Source of the DNA: Methylobacterium currus
Lineage (GTDB): Bacteria > Pseudomonadota > Alphaproteobacteria > Rhizobiales > Beijerinckiaceae
NCBI RefSeq assembly: GCF_003058325.1
Contig: NZ_CP028843.1
Location: 5,077,001-5,141,000 of the forward strand
Direction: 5' to 3'
DNA length: 64,000 bases
The translations under genes and the position numbers were made by a program. This document shows, in pieces, positions 10,644 through 20,820 of the stretch. Positions within the stretch are counted from its first letter, which is position 1. Every line of letters starts with the position of its first letter. The notes beneath the pieces are model-generated. The model saw nothing but the letters and a program-made list of their open reading frames with translations, was not told the DNA's origin and did not search any database.

Positions 10644-11672
10644 ATGCCGACACCATCCCACCCCGTCCGGGCGCTCACCCGCCGCGCCCTCGCGGCCGGC
10701 ACCGCCCTGCTCCTCCTGTCGGGCGCCGCCCTCGCCCAGGCGCCGATCGTGATCAAGTTCAGCCACGTGGTCGCGCCCGACACGCCGAAGGGCCGCGGCG
10801 CCGACAAGTTCAAGGAGCTGGCGGAGAAGTACACCAGCGGCAAGGTGAAGGTGGAGGTCTACCCGAACTCGCAGCTGTTCAAGGACAAGGAGGAGGTCGA
10901 GGCACTGCAGCTCGGCGCAGTGCAGATGCTGGCGCCGTCGCTGGCGAAGTTCGGGCCGCTCGGCGCCAAGGAGTTCGAGGTCTTCGACCTGCCCTACATC
11001 CTGCCCGACAAGGCGGCCCTGCGCCGGGTCACCGACGGGGCGCTGGGCAAGCGCCTGTTCGACAAGCTCCAGTCGAAGGGCATCACCGGGCTCGCCTACT
11101 GGGACAATGGCTTCAAGGTGATGAGCGCCAACAAGCCGCTGCGGATGCCCGCGGATTTCCGCGGGCTGAAGATGCGGATCCAATCCTCGAAGGTGCTGGA
11201 GGCGCAGTTCCGCGCGCTCGGCGCGATCCCGCAGGTGATGGCCTTCTCGGAGGTCTACCAGGGCATGCAGACCGGCGTGGTCGACGGCTCGGAGAACACG
11301 CCCTCGAACATGTTCACCCAGAAGCACCACGAGGTGCAGAAATACATCACCCTCTCCGATCACGGCTATATCGGCTACGCCGTCATCACCAACAAGAAGT
11401 TCTGGGACGGCCTGCCGGCGGATGTCCGCACGGAACTCGACAAGGCGATGAAGGAGGCGAGTGCCTACGCCAACGAGGTCGCCGACAAGGACAATGCCGA
11501 CGCCTTGGAGGAGATGAAGAAGTCCGGCAAGACCACCTTCGTCACCCTGACTGCCGAGGAGAAGGCGGCCTGGAAGGCGGCGTTGGAGCCGGTCACCGCC
11601 GACATGGCCAAGCGCGTCGGCAAGGACGTGATCGAGGAGTTCCAGAAGGAGGCGAAGGGCGGGACGCAGTAA
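10644..11672 (+). CDS. dctP: TRAP transporter substrate-binding protein, DctP family
   Basis: This is a 342-residue periplasmic binding protein. A signal peptide with a hydrophobic core ends at AALA-Q near residue 31. The DctP fold follows, with the family segments IKFSHVVAPDTPKG, the ligand-anchoring Arg region LKMRIQSS, and SEVYQGMQTGVVDGSENTP. The closest family role is binding C4-dicarboxylates or other organic acids for TRAP uptake. GAGGAAA precedes the ATG. The membrane subunits DctQ and DctM are not adjacent: the next gene is unrelated, so this is an orphan binding protein, or its membrane partners are encoded elsewhere. A stem-loop follows the stop. Confidence 0.9.
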   Translation: MPTPSHPVRALTRRALAAGTALLLLSGAALAQAPIVIKFSHVVAPDTPKGRGADKFKELAEKYTSGKVKVEVYPNSQLFKDKEEVEALQLGAVQMLAPSLAKFGPLGAKEFEVFDLPYILPDKAALRRVTDGALGKRLFDKLQSKGITGLAYWDNGFKVMSANKPLRMPADFRGLKMRIQSSKVLEAQFRALGAIPQVMAFSEVYQGMQTGVVDGSENTPSNMFTQKHHEVQKYITLSDHGYIGYAVITNKKFWDGLPADVRTELDKAMKEASAYANEVADKDNADALEEMKKSGKTTFVTLTAEEKAAWKAALEPVTADMAKRVGKDVIEEFQKEAKGGTQ

Positions 11673-11697
11673 GCGGCCGCCGCCTGGAACGCGCTGA

Positions 11698-11722
11698 CGG
11701 GGACGTGTCGCCCACGTCCCCG
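11698..11722 (+). terminator. Stem-loop after dctP
   Basis: A 10-bp perfect stem (CGGGGACGTG and its complement) with a 5-base loop lies 25 bases after the dctP stop. The T tract is weak (AACAGGCTTTG), so it is either a poor intrinsic terminator or an mRNA 3' stabiliser. Confidence 0.5.
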
Positions 11723-12374
11723 AACAGGCTTTGCCGTCGACGGTCCCGAGCTCGTCCCGGGCTTGGAAGCCGGGAACCCGGGACAAACCACGTCGCTGTC
11801 GGTCCTGCGACAGAACACATCACGACACAGTCAATGCCCGCCACGTCATCCCGGAGCTCGCCGCAGGCGAGAACCCGGGACCCGTCGCCGCTGACGCTCT
11901 GGAAAAGAACGGAACGTGGTCCGCTTCATCCTGCAACGTCGGCGGCAATGGATCCCGGGTTCCGCTACGCGGCCCCGGGATGAGGCGGAGAACTTCAGAT
12001 ATGCTTGATTGATACATCAACTCCGCTTGCTTTCAGAATTCCCGCTCCGATACTGCGCCGGGAAACAATCGGCTCGACGCTGCCTCCGCGTCCGAGAACC
12101 ACGTCTGCCCCCGCGCCCGAGGATGCCCCCGCCCGCCCTCGCAGCAACCTTCACAGCGCTGTCGCACAACGCCCATACAGAGCGAACACAGTCCGACACA
12201 TGCTGTAACAAGGCAGACTCGTCCTTCCCGGTCCGACACGTCGATTGATCGCCGGCGAGCCCTGGGCCGCTGCGCGTCTCCCTGACCTCCTCAAGACCTA
12301 ACAGCCCCGCGCTGAAGGGTGGTGCGCGTCCCCGCGCCGCCGCCGTTCCCGCGCGCCCGGAGACACTGGAACCC
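11723..12374. other. Intergenic region with REP-like palindromes
   Basis: No convincing gene is present in these 650 bases. Several GC-rich inverted motifs built around CCCGGG occur (near 11745, 11847, 11948 and 11972), as in dispersed REP-type elements. A short AT-rich patch at 11990-12055 could hold a promoter for the giant gene that starts at 12375, but no confident -35/-10 pair was found. Confidence 0.5.
11847..11880. repeat. REP-like palindromic element, copy 1
   Basis: This 34-base nested inverted repeat has a central CTCGCC-GCA-GGCGAG hairpin flanked by CATCCCG and CCGGGA. It matches the element at 39845-39878 in 31 of 34 positions, in the same orientation. Both copies lie between genes. 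Confidence 0.65.
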
Positions 12375-15300
12375 ATGGCCACGACGCTTGCCGCCGGCGA
12401 CATCGCCATCGTCGGTTACGATGCCACCAACCCGGACGACTTCGCCTTCGTGGTCCTCAGGGACGTCGAGGCCGGCACGGCCATCACCTTCACCGACAAC
12501 GGCTGGAACTCCAGCACCAATGCCTTCCGCACCGGCGAGGGCACCTACACCTACACGGCGCCGGCGGCGCTCGCCGCCGGCACGGTGATCCGCCCGACCA
12601 CCGACAGCACGGCAGGCGGCACCAACTGGCCCGTCTTCACGGCGCAGAACTTCGCGCTCAACGCCTCGGGCGACCAGATCCTGGCCTATCAGGGCGCGGC
12701 GACGAGCCCGACCTTTCTCTACGCGATCAATTTCGCGGATGGCGGCACGACCTTCGCCCCGAATGCCACCAATGCCAGCACCTCGGCCCTGCCGCCGGGC
12801 CTGACCCTCGGCCAGAATGCGGTCGCCCTGCCCTCCGCCAACGGCCGCTACGCCGGCCCGACCTCGGGCACCCGCGACCAGATCCTGGCGGCGGTCGGCA
12901 CCGCCTCGTCCTGGACGCAGAACGCCACCACCCGGATCGGCGCCGGCAGCTACGACGCCTTCACGGTGAACTCCACGCAAGCCCTGCCGGCCCTCTCGAT
13001 CGACGACGTCCAGACGGCCGAGGGCGATGCGGGCACGAAGCCGCTCACCTTCACGGTGTCGCTGAGCAGTGCGGCGCCTGCCGGCGGCGTCACCTTCGAC
13101 ATCGCCACCGCGGATGGCAGCGCGACGGCCGGCAGCGACTACACCGCCCGCAGCCTCACCCGGCAGACCATCGCGGCGGGCCAGACCAGCGCGACCTTCG
13201 CGGTCGACATCGCCGGCGACACGGTGGTGGAGCCGACCGAGACCTTCACGGTGAGCGTCGCCAACGTCTCGGGCGCCACGGTGGCCAAGGGCCAGGGCAC
13301 CGGCACGATCGTCAACGACGACACCGGCACCCGGATCAACGGCACGGCGATCTTCGACGCCGCCCCCTCGCTCCAGGGCGTCTCCGGCGCGACCGCCACG
13401 ACACCGCCGGCCGCCACCAACGCGCTCCAGCTCGTGCGCCTCGGCGCCTACGCCACCACCAACGATCCGGCGACGCAGGCCGCGCCGAACGCCGAGGTGG
13501 TGGCCTACGATGCCTCGACCAGCCGGCTCTACGTCCAGAACACCAACGAGAACCGGATCGAGATCGTCGCCCTCGACTCCGCCGGCTCGCTTCGCAAGAC
13601 CGGCGAGATCCTGCTGTCGGGCCTCGAGCAATACGGCGCGGTGAACTCGGTCGCGGTCTTCAACGGCCTCGTGGCGGTGGCCTACGCCAACGCGACCGGG
13701 GACGCGGCCGGCCGCGTCGCCCTGTTCAACGCCGACGGCACGCTGCTGCGCTCGCTCGCCGTCGGGGTCGGGCCCGACCAGCTGGTCTTCACCCGCGACG
13801 GCAGCCGGCTCCTCGTCGCCAACGAGGGTGAGCAGGCGAGCCAGGCCAGCAACCCGGTCGGCAGCGTCTCGATCATCGACGTCTCGGGCGGGGCGGCGGG
13901 CGCCGCACTCGTCACCACGATCGGGTTCGAGGGGCTGGACGGCTCCGAGGCGACGTTGCGCGCCCGCGGTCTCGCGATCTCGCCCGGCAAGACGGCCGCC
14001 GCCGATATCGAGCCCGAATACATCGCGATCTCGCCCGACAACCGCTTCGCCTACGTCACCCTGCAAGAGGTGAACGGCGTCGCGGTGATCGACCTGACCA
14101 ATCCCGGCACGGCGCCGATCGCGATCCAGCCCCTCGGGGCGGTCGACCATTCGCTCTCCGGCAACGAGTTCGACGCCTCCGACCGCGACGGGCCGAATGG
14201 CGGCCCCTCGATCCGGATCGCCGCGACGCCATCCGGTACCCCGATCTACGGCCTGCTCCAGCCCGACAGCATCGCCTCGTTCACGACCGGCGGGGCGACC
14301 TACTTCGTCACCGCGAACGAGGGCGACCAGCGGGTCATCGGCGGGGCCGACGACACCGGCGATGTCGCTCGCTTGAGCGCGGTCCCGAACAGCCGCCTGA
14401 CCCCCGCCCTCCAGGCGCTGAAGGCCGACCCGGCCTATGCCCGCCTCAACGTGCTCTTGCGCACCGGCGACACCGACGGCGACGGGGTGATCGACCACCT
14501 CACGACGCTCGGCGGCCGCGGCATCTCGATCTTCCGCCAGAACCAGGACGGCACGATCACCAAGGTGCGCGAGACCGGCGGCGAATTCGAGAAGATCTTC
14601 GCCCAGATCGCGCCCGACCGGTTCAACAACGACCAGACCGTCGCCAACACGCCGGACGACCGCTCCGACAACAAGGGGCCGGAGCCCGAGGGCATCACGG
14701 TCGGCACGGTCAACGGCCGCATCTACGCCTTCGTCGGCCTGGAGCGCCAGAGCGGCATCCTGGTCTACGACGTCACCGACCCGGCGAACGCCAGTTACGT
14801 CTCCTACGTGCCGCCGCTCGCCGGCTCGGCCTCGGATCTCGGTCCGGAGGTGCTGACCTTCATCGCCGCCGACCGCAACCCGACCGGCACCGACCTCGTG
14901 GTCTCGGCCAACGAGGTGGCGAATGGCGGCGCGACGCTCTACGCCGCCCTGGCCCAGGGTGCGACGCAGGAGATCTCCTTCGCGGCCGATTCGCTCAGCG
15001 TCAGCCGGGCCGAGGGCGACAGCGGCGCCACCACCTTCAGCTTCACGGTGCAGCGCACGAACGGCACCCTCGGCGCGGTCAGCTTCACCGCCGAGCTCAC
15101 CGGCAGCGGCGCGAACCCGGCGAACGCCGCCGACTTCGCCGGCAGCCCGGCCCTGCCACTGACGGTCACCGGCACGATCCCGGCGGGCGCCGCCTCGGCT
15201 TTGGTCAGCGTCACCGTGCAGGGCGATGCGACGCCGGAGCCGAACGAGACCTTCTCGCTGGCCCTGCGCAGCGCCACGTCGAGCCAGCCCGGCATCGCCG

Positions 15301-18300
15301 TTGCGGTGGCTGCCGGCAACGCTACCGCCACCGGCACCATCCTCAACGACGACGTCACCTTGATCTCGGCGGTGCAGGGCACCGGCAGCGCCAGCCCGCT
15401 CGTCGGCCAGACCGTCACGGTCGAGGCGATCGTCGTCGGAGACTTCCAGAACGGCGACGGCGACGCCAAGCGCAATCTCGGCGGCTTCTACCTCCAGGAG
15501 GAGAAGGCCGACCAGGACGCGAACCCGCTGACCTCGGAGGGCCTGTTCGTCTACGAGGGCACCGGCACCCGCCTGGTCGACGTCTACGAGGGCGACCGGG
15601 TCCGGGTCACCGGCACGGTCACCGAGTTCAACGGCGAGACGCAGCTCATGGTGAACGCCGCCTCCGGCATCCAGGTCGTGCAGGCCGGCGCCCTCTCGGC
15701 GGCCGAGGTGAAGGCGCAAGGTGTCGACGTGACGCTGCCGGCCGCCGGCACGGTCGGCACCGGCGCCACCGCGCAACCGGATCTCGAGCGCTACGAGGGG
15801 ATGCTGGTCCGCTTCCCCCAGACCCTGACGATCTCCGAGCAGTTCAACCTCGACCGCTTCAACGAGATCCGCCTCGCGGCCGGGGGCCGGCCCGAGACCT
15901 TCACCAACGCGTTCGAGCCGAACTCCCAGGCCTACGCCGCCTACCTCGCCCAGACGGCAGCCCGCTCGATCACCTACGACGACGGGCTGAACGCGCAGAA
16001 CCTGCCGATCGAGACCCTCGACGGCTTCGGCCCGACCTACTCCACCGCCACCGCGCCGCGGATGGGCGACACCGTGACCGGGCTCACCGGCACGCTCGGC
16101 TACGGTCCGAGCGGCGCCTTCCGGGTGCGGGCCATCGACGACGGCGACAACAGCTTCGCGAGGACCAATCCGCGCCCGAGCACGCCGGACGCGGTCGGGG
16201 GCACGCTCAAGGTCGGCAGCCTCAACGTCCTCAACTATTTCACGACCCTCGCCAGCACGTCGAACGCCCAGACCGCGATCGGCCAGCAGCCGCGCGGTGC
16301 CAACACGCGCGAGGAGCTGGCGCGCCAGACCGACAAGCTCGTCACCACGCTGATCGGCACCGGCGCCGACGTGCTCGGCCTCACCGAGCTGGAGAACGAG
16401 TTCCAGCCGGGCAACCCGGGCAATGCCCTGGAATACCTCGTCGGCCAGCTCAACGCCCGGGCCGGCGCCGGCACCTACGCGTATGTCAACCCTGGCAGCC
16501 AGCTCGACCAGGGCCAGTTCCTTGGCGGCGACGCCATCGCGGTCGGCTTCATCTACAAGCCGAGCAAGGTCAGCGTCGCGCTCAACACCACGATCGAGAA
16601 GCTCGACGACAGCGACGTCGCCCGCTTCGACCCCGCTCTGCTGCAGCAGAGCACGATCGGCCACCTCTTCAACGGGGTGAATACCAGCCGCGCCTCGCTG
16701 GCGGTGACCTTCCGGGAGAACGCGACCGGCGAGGACTTCACGGCGGTCATAAACCACCTGAAGTCGAAGAGCGGCACCGGCACCGGCGCCGATGCCGACC
16801 AGGGCGACGGCCAGGGCAACTGGCAGCAACAGCGCGAGCTCGCCGCCAAGGCGCTGACCGAGTGGGTGGCGACGAAGCCGACCGGCACGGCGGATTCCGA
16901 CGTGATCCTGCTCGGCGACTTCAACGCCTACCTCAAGGAGGACGCCCTCGACACGATCAAGGCCGGGGGCTTCACCAACCTCGCCGAGGACCGCCTCGCG
17001 GACCCGTATTCCTACGTCTTCGACGGAGCCTACGGCGCCCTCGACCACGCCTTCGCCAATGGCAGCCTGAACGGGCAGGTCACCGGCGTGACCGAGTGGC
17101 ACGTCAACGCCGACGAGGCGGATGCGATCGACTACAACCTCGATTTCAACCGGCCGGCCTCGTACTTCGACGGACAGGTCGCGGCGCGCGAATCCGACCA
17201 CGACCCGATCCTGGTCGGGCTTAAGCTCGACCAGACCGCCCCGACGCTGGTCTCCGCCACCCCGGCCGACAACGCCACCGGGGTCGCGCCCAGTGCCAAC
17301 ATCGTCTTGCGCTTCAGCGAGGCGGTGAAGGCCGGCACCGGCGCGATCACCCTCACCGACGGGGCGGGCGACACCCGCACCATCGCGGTCAGCGACGCCG
17401 CGCAGGTCACCATCTCCGGCGACACCGTGACGATCGACCCGAGCGCCGACCTCAGGGCGGGGACCGCCTACGACGTCGTCGTGCCGACGAGCGCCATCAC
17501 CGACACGGCCGGAAACGCCTTCGCGGGACTCGCGCAGGACCAGCTCGACTTCACCACCCAGCAGGCTGCCCCGATGACCTACACGCTCCAGATCCTGCAC
17601 GCCTCCGATTGGGAGGCCGGCCTCCTGGCGACCCAGCGGGCCCCGAACTTCGCCGCGATCGTCGACAAGCTCGAGGACGCGACCCCGAACTCGATCACCC
17701 TCTCGACCGGCGACGGCTGGATCCCGAGCCCGTTCTTCATCGCCGGTGCCGACCCGCAGCTGAACGCCACCTATAACGGCATCTACAACCAATATTACGG
17801 GCTGTCGGGCGCCAACGCCTACAGCCGGCTCGCCGCCTCGCCGGGCCGGGCCGACATCACGATCCAGAACATCATCGGCGTCCAGGCGGCGGTGTTCGGC
17901 AATCACGAGTTCGATTCCGGGCCGAACGAGGTCGCCAACATCATCGGCGCGAATCTGGGCTCGGCTCCGGGCGCGGCCGACGACACCTGGGTCGGGGCGC
18001 AGTTCCCCTACCTCTCGACGAACCTGAATTTTTCGCGAGAGTCGGCCCTCTCGGGCCTCGTCCACGCTGACGGCGACAACGCCACCTTCGCCCAGACCGG
18101 CCCGACCTCGACCCAGACCGGCACCGGCGCCGACAAGATCGCCAAGTCGACGATCATCACCGAGAACGGCGAGAAGATCGCGTTCATCGGCGCCACCACC
18201 CAGGTCGAGCCGCTGCTGACCACGCTCGGCAACGTCACCCTCGACGGCTTCACCGGCCGCGACGAGATCGCGCTGCTCGCCCAGCAGATCAATGCCGAGG

Positions 18301-20774
18301 TCGACCGGGTGCTGGCGGCCAATCCGGGCCTCAACAAGGTCATCGTCGGCACCCACCTGCAGCAGCTCGCCAACGAGCAGGCCCTGGCCCCGCTCCTGCG
18401 CAACGTCGACGTGCTGATCGGCGGCGGCTCGCACACCCTGTTGTCCGACTCCAACGACCGGCTGCTGCCGGGCGACGTCTCGGGCGGCGCCTACCCGCAA
18501 TTCTTCACCAACGCCTCGGGCCAGACCCTGGCGCTGGTCAACACCGCCTCCGAGTACTCCTATGTCGGCCGCCTGACCGTCACCTTCGACGACCAGGGCA
18601 ACATCATCCGCGACTCGGTCACGCCGCAGAACTCGGGCGCGGTCGCGGTCGACGACACCACGGTGACGCAGCTCTGGGGCTCGAAGGACGCTGCCTTCGC
18701 ACCCGGCACCAAGGGCTACCTCGTCAAGGAAATGGTCGAGGGCCTCGACGTCAACAACGACGGCATCCAGGAGACCGCCGGCGTCGCCGACATCATCCGC
18801 CAGCAGGACGGCAACATCCTCGGCCGCACCGGCGTCTATCTCGAAGGGCGCCGCGGCGAGGTCCGCACCGAGGAGACCAACCTCGGCGACCTCTCCGCCG
18901 ACGCCAACCTCTGGTACGCCAAGCAGTACGATCCGACGGTCGCGGTCTCGATCAAGAACGGCGGCGGCATCCGCGACTCGATCGGCTCGTTCTCGACCGC
19001 CGGCGGCGGCACCGCCGAGCTGCCACCGGCCGCCAACGCGTCCGCCGGCAAGCAATCGGGCGACATCTCGCAGCTCGACGTCACCAACTCGCTGCGCTTC
19101 AACAACGCGCTCGCCGTCACCACGGTCTCGGCGCTGGAGATGAAGCGGATCCTGGAGCACGCCGTCTCGGCCACCGCCGCCGGGGCGACCCCGGGCCAGT
19201 TCCCGCAGATCGGGGGCCTCAGCTTCTCCTTCGACACCACCAAGACCGCCCAGACCCTCGACGCCAACGGCAACGTCACCCGCGAGGGCCAGCGCATCCT
19301 CAACGCGGCGGTCGTCGACGAGAACGGCCGGATCCTCGACACGCTGGTGCAGAACGGCCAGCTCGTCGGCGACCCGAACCGCGGCATCCGCACCGTCACC
19401 CTCGATTTCCTGGCGACCGGCACCTCGACCGCGCCGGGCTTGGGGGGCGACAACTACCCGTTCCCGGCCTACGGCGAGAACAAGGTGGCGCTCGCCTCCG
19501 CCACGCCCGGCGCCTCGCTGCCCAACACCGCGACCTTCGCGGCCCAGGGCACCGAGCAGGACGCGATGGCCGAGTACCTGCGCGCCTTCTACGCCAGCAC
19601 GCCCTACGGCACCGCCGACACCAATCCGGCCGGCGACACCCGGATCCAGAACCTCGCCGCCCGCAGCGACACGGTGCTGGCTCGCGGCGTCAATCGCATC
19701 GGCACGAGCGGCAACGACACGCTGACCGGCACGGCCTACGACGACGTCGTCAATGGCGGCGCCGGCAACGACACGATCACCAACTCACCCGGCAACGACA
19801 TCCTGCTCGGCGGCCGCAACGCCGACGGCTCGACCGGCACCGACACCCTGGTGTTCAACTCCAAGCTCGCCGACACCGCCGTCACCCGCGACGGCGCCTA
19901 TGCGCTGATCGTCGGGCCGGAGGGCCAGGACCGGGTCACCGGCTTCGAGCGCTACCAATTCACCGACGCGACGGTGATCACCGCCGACGGCGCCCCGCTC
20001 GTCGACGACCTGTTCTACCTCGCCAACAACAAGGACGTGCTCGCCGCCGGCCAGGACGCCGACACCCACTACGCCACCTATGGCTGGAAGGAAGGCCGCG
20101 ACCCGAACGCGCTCTTCTCCACCTCCGGCTACCTCGCCGCCAACCAGGCCGTGCGCGTCTCGGGCCAGAACCCGCTCGATCAGTACGACCGGGCCGGCTG
20201 GAAGGAGGGCCGCGACCCCTCCGCCGCCTTCGACAACGAGCTCTACCTCGCCCGCAACCCGGACGTGAAGGCCGCCGGCATCGACCCGCTCAAGCACTAT
20301 ATCGAGTACGGCCAGGACGAGGGCCGGCCAATCTACGCCGCCATCGGCAAGACCAGCGATCTGGCGGCGCATCCGGGCTTCGACGCCGAGTTCTACCTCT
20401 TGTCCTATGCCGACGTGGCCCGCGCCGCGACGACTTCCGGCAAGGACCCCTTCGCCTTCGCCTACGAGCACTACCAGACCTATGGCTGGAAGGAGGGGCG
20501 CAACCCGAACGCGGTGTTCGACACCAAGGGCTATCTCGACGCCTACCGGGACGTGAAGGCGGCGGGGATCGACCCGCTGATGCACTACGACCAGTATGGC
20601 TGGAAGGAGGGCCGCGACCCGTCGAAGGGCTTCGACTCGACGGCGTATCTCGGGGCCTATGGCGACGTGGCGCAGGCCAAGCTCGACCCGATGCAGCACT
20701 ACCTGCAATACGGCGCGACGGAGGGCCGCTCCGCCTTCGGCGACACCACCTTCGGTGCCGGCACAATCGGATAG
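12375..20774 (+). CDS. Giant secreted multidomain nuclease / 5'-nucleotidase with RTX and C-terminal repeats
   Basis: This is a 2799-residue protein without an N-terminal signal peptide. Approximate domain order: N-terminal beta domain 1-200; Calx-beta 205-315; choice-of-anchor-I beta-propeller-like domain 350-860; second Calx-beta 866-992; OB-fold of ExeM/NucH nucleases 995-1110; endonuclease/exonuclease/phosphatase domain 1278-1617 with GLTELEN, LLGDFN and ESDHDP; Ig-like SbsA domain 1621-1730; metallophosphatase 1734-2090 with GNHEFD (first motif SDWE rather than DxH); 5'-nucleotidase C-terminal domain about 2150-2380 with NGGGIRDS. One short RTX block (GNDTLTG, GAGNDTI) lies at 2443-2480, then six imperfect YGWKEGRDP-type repeats at 2546-2795. 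The layout suggests type I secretion and extracellular DNA plus nucleotide breakdown for phosphate. No ABC exporter genes are adjacent. Confidence 0.85.
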   Translation: MATTLAAGDIAIVGYDATNPDDFAFVVLRDVEAGTAITFTDNGWNSSTNAFRTGEGTYTYTAPAALAAGTVIRPTTDSTAGGTNWPVFTAQNFALNASGDQILAYQGAATSPTFLYAINFADGGTTFAPNATNASTSALPPGLTLGQNAVALPSANGRYAGPTSGTRDQILAAVGTASSWTQNATTRIGAGSYDAFTVNSTQALPALSIDDVQTAEGDAGTKPLTFTVSLSSAAPAGGVTFDIATADGSATAGSDYTARSLTRQTIAAGQTSATFAVDIAGDTVVEPTETFTVSVANVSGATVAKGQGTGTIVNDDTGTRINGTAIFDAAPSLQGVSGATATTPPAATNALQLVRLGAYATTNDPATQAAPNAEVVAYDASTSRLYVQNTNENRIEIVALDSAGSLRKTGEILLSGLEQYGAVNSVAVFNGLVAVAYANATGDAAGRVALFNADGTLLRSLAVGVGPDQLVFTRDGSRLLVANEGEQASQASNPVGSVSIIDVSGGAAGAALVTTIGFEGLDGSEATLRARGLAISPGKTAAADIEPEYIAISPDNRFAYVTLQEVNGVAVIDLTNPGTAPIAIQPLGAVDHSLSGNEFDASDRDGPNGGPSIRIAATPSGTPIYGLLQPDSIASFTTGGATYFVTANEGDQRVIGGADDTGDVARLSAVPNSRLTPALQALKADPAYARLNVLLRTGDTDGDGVIDHLTTLGGRGISIFRQNQDGTITKVRETGGEFEKIFAQIAPDRFNNDQTVANTPDDRSDNKGPEPEGITVGTVNGRIYAFVGLERQSGILVYDVTDPANASYVSYVPPLAGSASDLGPEVLTFIAADRNPTGTDLVVSANEVANGGATLYAALAQGATQEISFAADSLSVSRAEGDSGATTFSFTVQRTNGTLGAVSFTAELTGSGANPANAADFAGSPALPLTVTGTIPAGAASALVSVTVQGDATPEPNETFSLALRSATSSQPGIAVAVAAGNATATGTILNDDVTLISAVQGTGSASPLVGQTVTVEAIVVGDFQNGDGDAKRNLGGFYLQEEKADQDANPLTSEGLFVYEGTGTRLVDVYEGDRVRVTGTVTEFNGETQLMVNAASGIQVVQAGALSAAEVKAQGVDVTLPAAGTVGTGATAQPDLERYEGMLVRFPQTLTISEQFNLDRFNEIRLAAGGRPETFTNAFEPNSQAYAAYLAQTAARSITYDDGLNAQNLPIETLDGFGPTYSTATAPRMGDTVTGLTGTLGYGPSGAFRVRAIDDGDNSFARTNPRPSTPDAVGGTLKVGSLNVLNYFTTLASTSNAQTAIGQQPRGANTREELARQTDKLVTTLIGTGADVLGLTELENEFQPGNPGNALEYLVGQLNARAGAGTYAYVNPGSQLDQGQFLGGDAIAVGFIYKPSKVSVALNTTIEKLDDSDVARFDPALLQQSTIGHLFNGVNTSRASLAVTFRENATGEDFTAVINHLKSKSGTGTGADADQGDGQGNWQQQRELAAKALTEWVATKPTGTADSDVILLGDFNAYLKEDALDTIKAGGFTNLAEDRLADPYSYVFDGAYGALDHAFANGSLNGQVTGVTEWHVNADEADAIDYNLDFNRPASYFDGQVAARESDHDPILVGLKLDQTAPTLVSATPADNATGVAPSANIVLRFSEAVKAGTGAITLTDGAGDTRTIAVSDAAQVTISGDTVTIDPSADLRAGTAYDVVVPTSAITDTAGNAFAGLAQDQLDFTTQQAAPMTYTLQILHASDWEAGLLATQRAPNFAAIVDKLEDATPNSITLSTGDGWIPSPFFIAGADPQLNATYNGIYNQYYGLSGANAYSRLAASPGRADITIQNIIGVQAAVFGNHEFDSGPNEVANIIGANLGSAPGAADDTWVGAQFPYLSTNLNFSRESALSGLVHADGDNATFAQTGPTSTQTGTGADKIAKSTIITENGEKIAFIGATTQVEPLLTTLGNVTLDGFTGRDEIALLAQQINAEVDRVLAANPGLNKVIVGTHLQQLANEQALAPLLRNVDVLIGGGSHTLLSDSNDRLLPGDVSGGAYPQFFTNASGQTLALVNTASEYSYVGRLTVTFDDQGNIIRDSVTPQNSGAVAVDDTTVTQLWGSKDAAFAPGTKGYLVKEMVEGLDVNNDGIQETAGVADIIRQQDGNILGRTGVYLEGRRGEVRTEETNLGDLSADANLWYAKQYDPTVAVSIKNGGGIRDSIGSFSTAGGGTAELPPAANASAGKQSGDISQLDVTNSLRFNNALAVTTVSALEMKRILEHAVSATAAGATPGQFPQIGGLSFSFDTTKTAQTLDANGNVTREGQRILNAAVVDENGRILDTLVQNGQLVGDPNRGIRTVTLDFLATGTSTAPGLGGDNYPFPAYGENKVALASATPGASLPNTATFAAQGTEQDAMAEYLRAFYASTPYGTADTNPAGDTRIQNLAARSDTVLARGVNRIGTSGNDTLTGTAYDDVVNGGAGNDTITNSPGNDILLGGRNADGSTGTDTLVFNSKLADTAVTRDGAYALIVGPEGQDRVTGFERYQFTDATVITADGAPLVDDLFYLANNKDVLAAGQDADTHYATYGWKEGRDPNALFSTSGYLAANQAVRVSGQNPLDQYDRAGWKEGRDPSAAFDNELYLARNPDVKAAGIDPLKHYIEYGQDEGRPIYAAIGKTSDLAAHPGFDAEFYLLSYADVARAATTSGKDPFAFAYEHYQTYGWKEGRNPNAVFDTKGYLDAYRDVKAAGIDPLMHYDQYGWKEGRDPSKGFDSTAYLGAYGDVAQAKLDPMQHYLQYGATEGRSAFGDTTFGAGTIG

Positions 20775-20789
20775 GCCTCCTTCGACAAG

Positions 20790-20813
20790 GCGACTCGGCA
20801 GAACCCGAGTCGC
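20790..20813 (+). terminator. First hairpin after the giant gene
   Basis: A 9-bp stem (GCGACTCGG and its complement) with a 6-base loop lies 16 bases after the stop. It is stacked directly upstream of a stronger hairpin and has no T tract of its own. Confidence 0.45.
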
Positions 20814-20820
20814 GACCCGA

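Noticed and set aside
7589..11983. A 1464-codon plus-strand open frame crossing the EF-G-like, MaoC and DctP genes
   Set aside because: It is a shadow frame in high-GC DNA; the three overlapped genes all have family motifs and ribosome sites.
12291..19160. A 2289-codon open frame on the minus strand opposite the giant nuclease gene
   Set aside because: It is the mirror of a GC-rich plus-strand gene, has Arg/Gly/Val-biased content with no recognisable domain, and lacks a ribosome site. The plus strand encodes clear catalytic domains.
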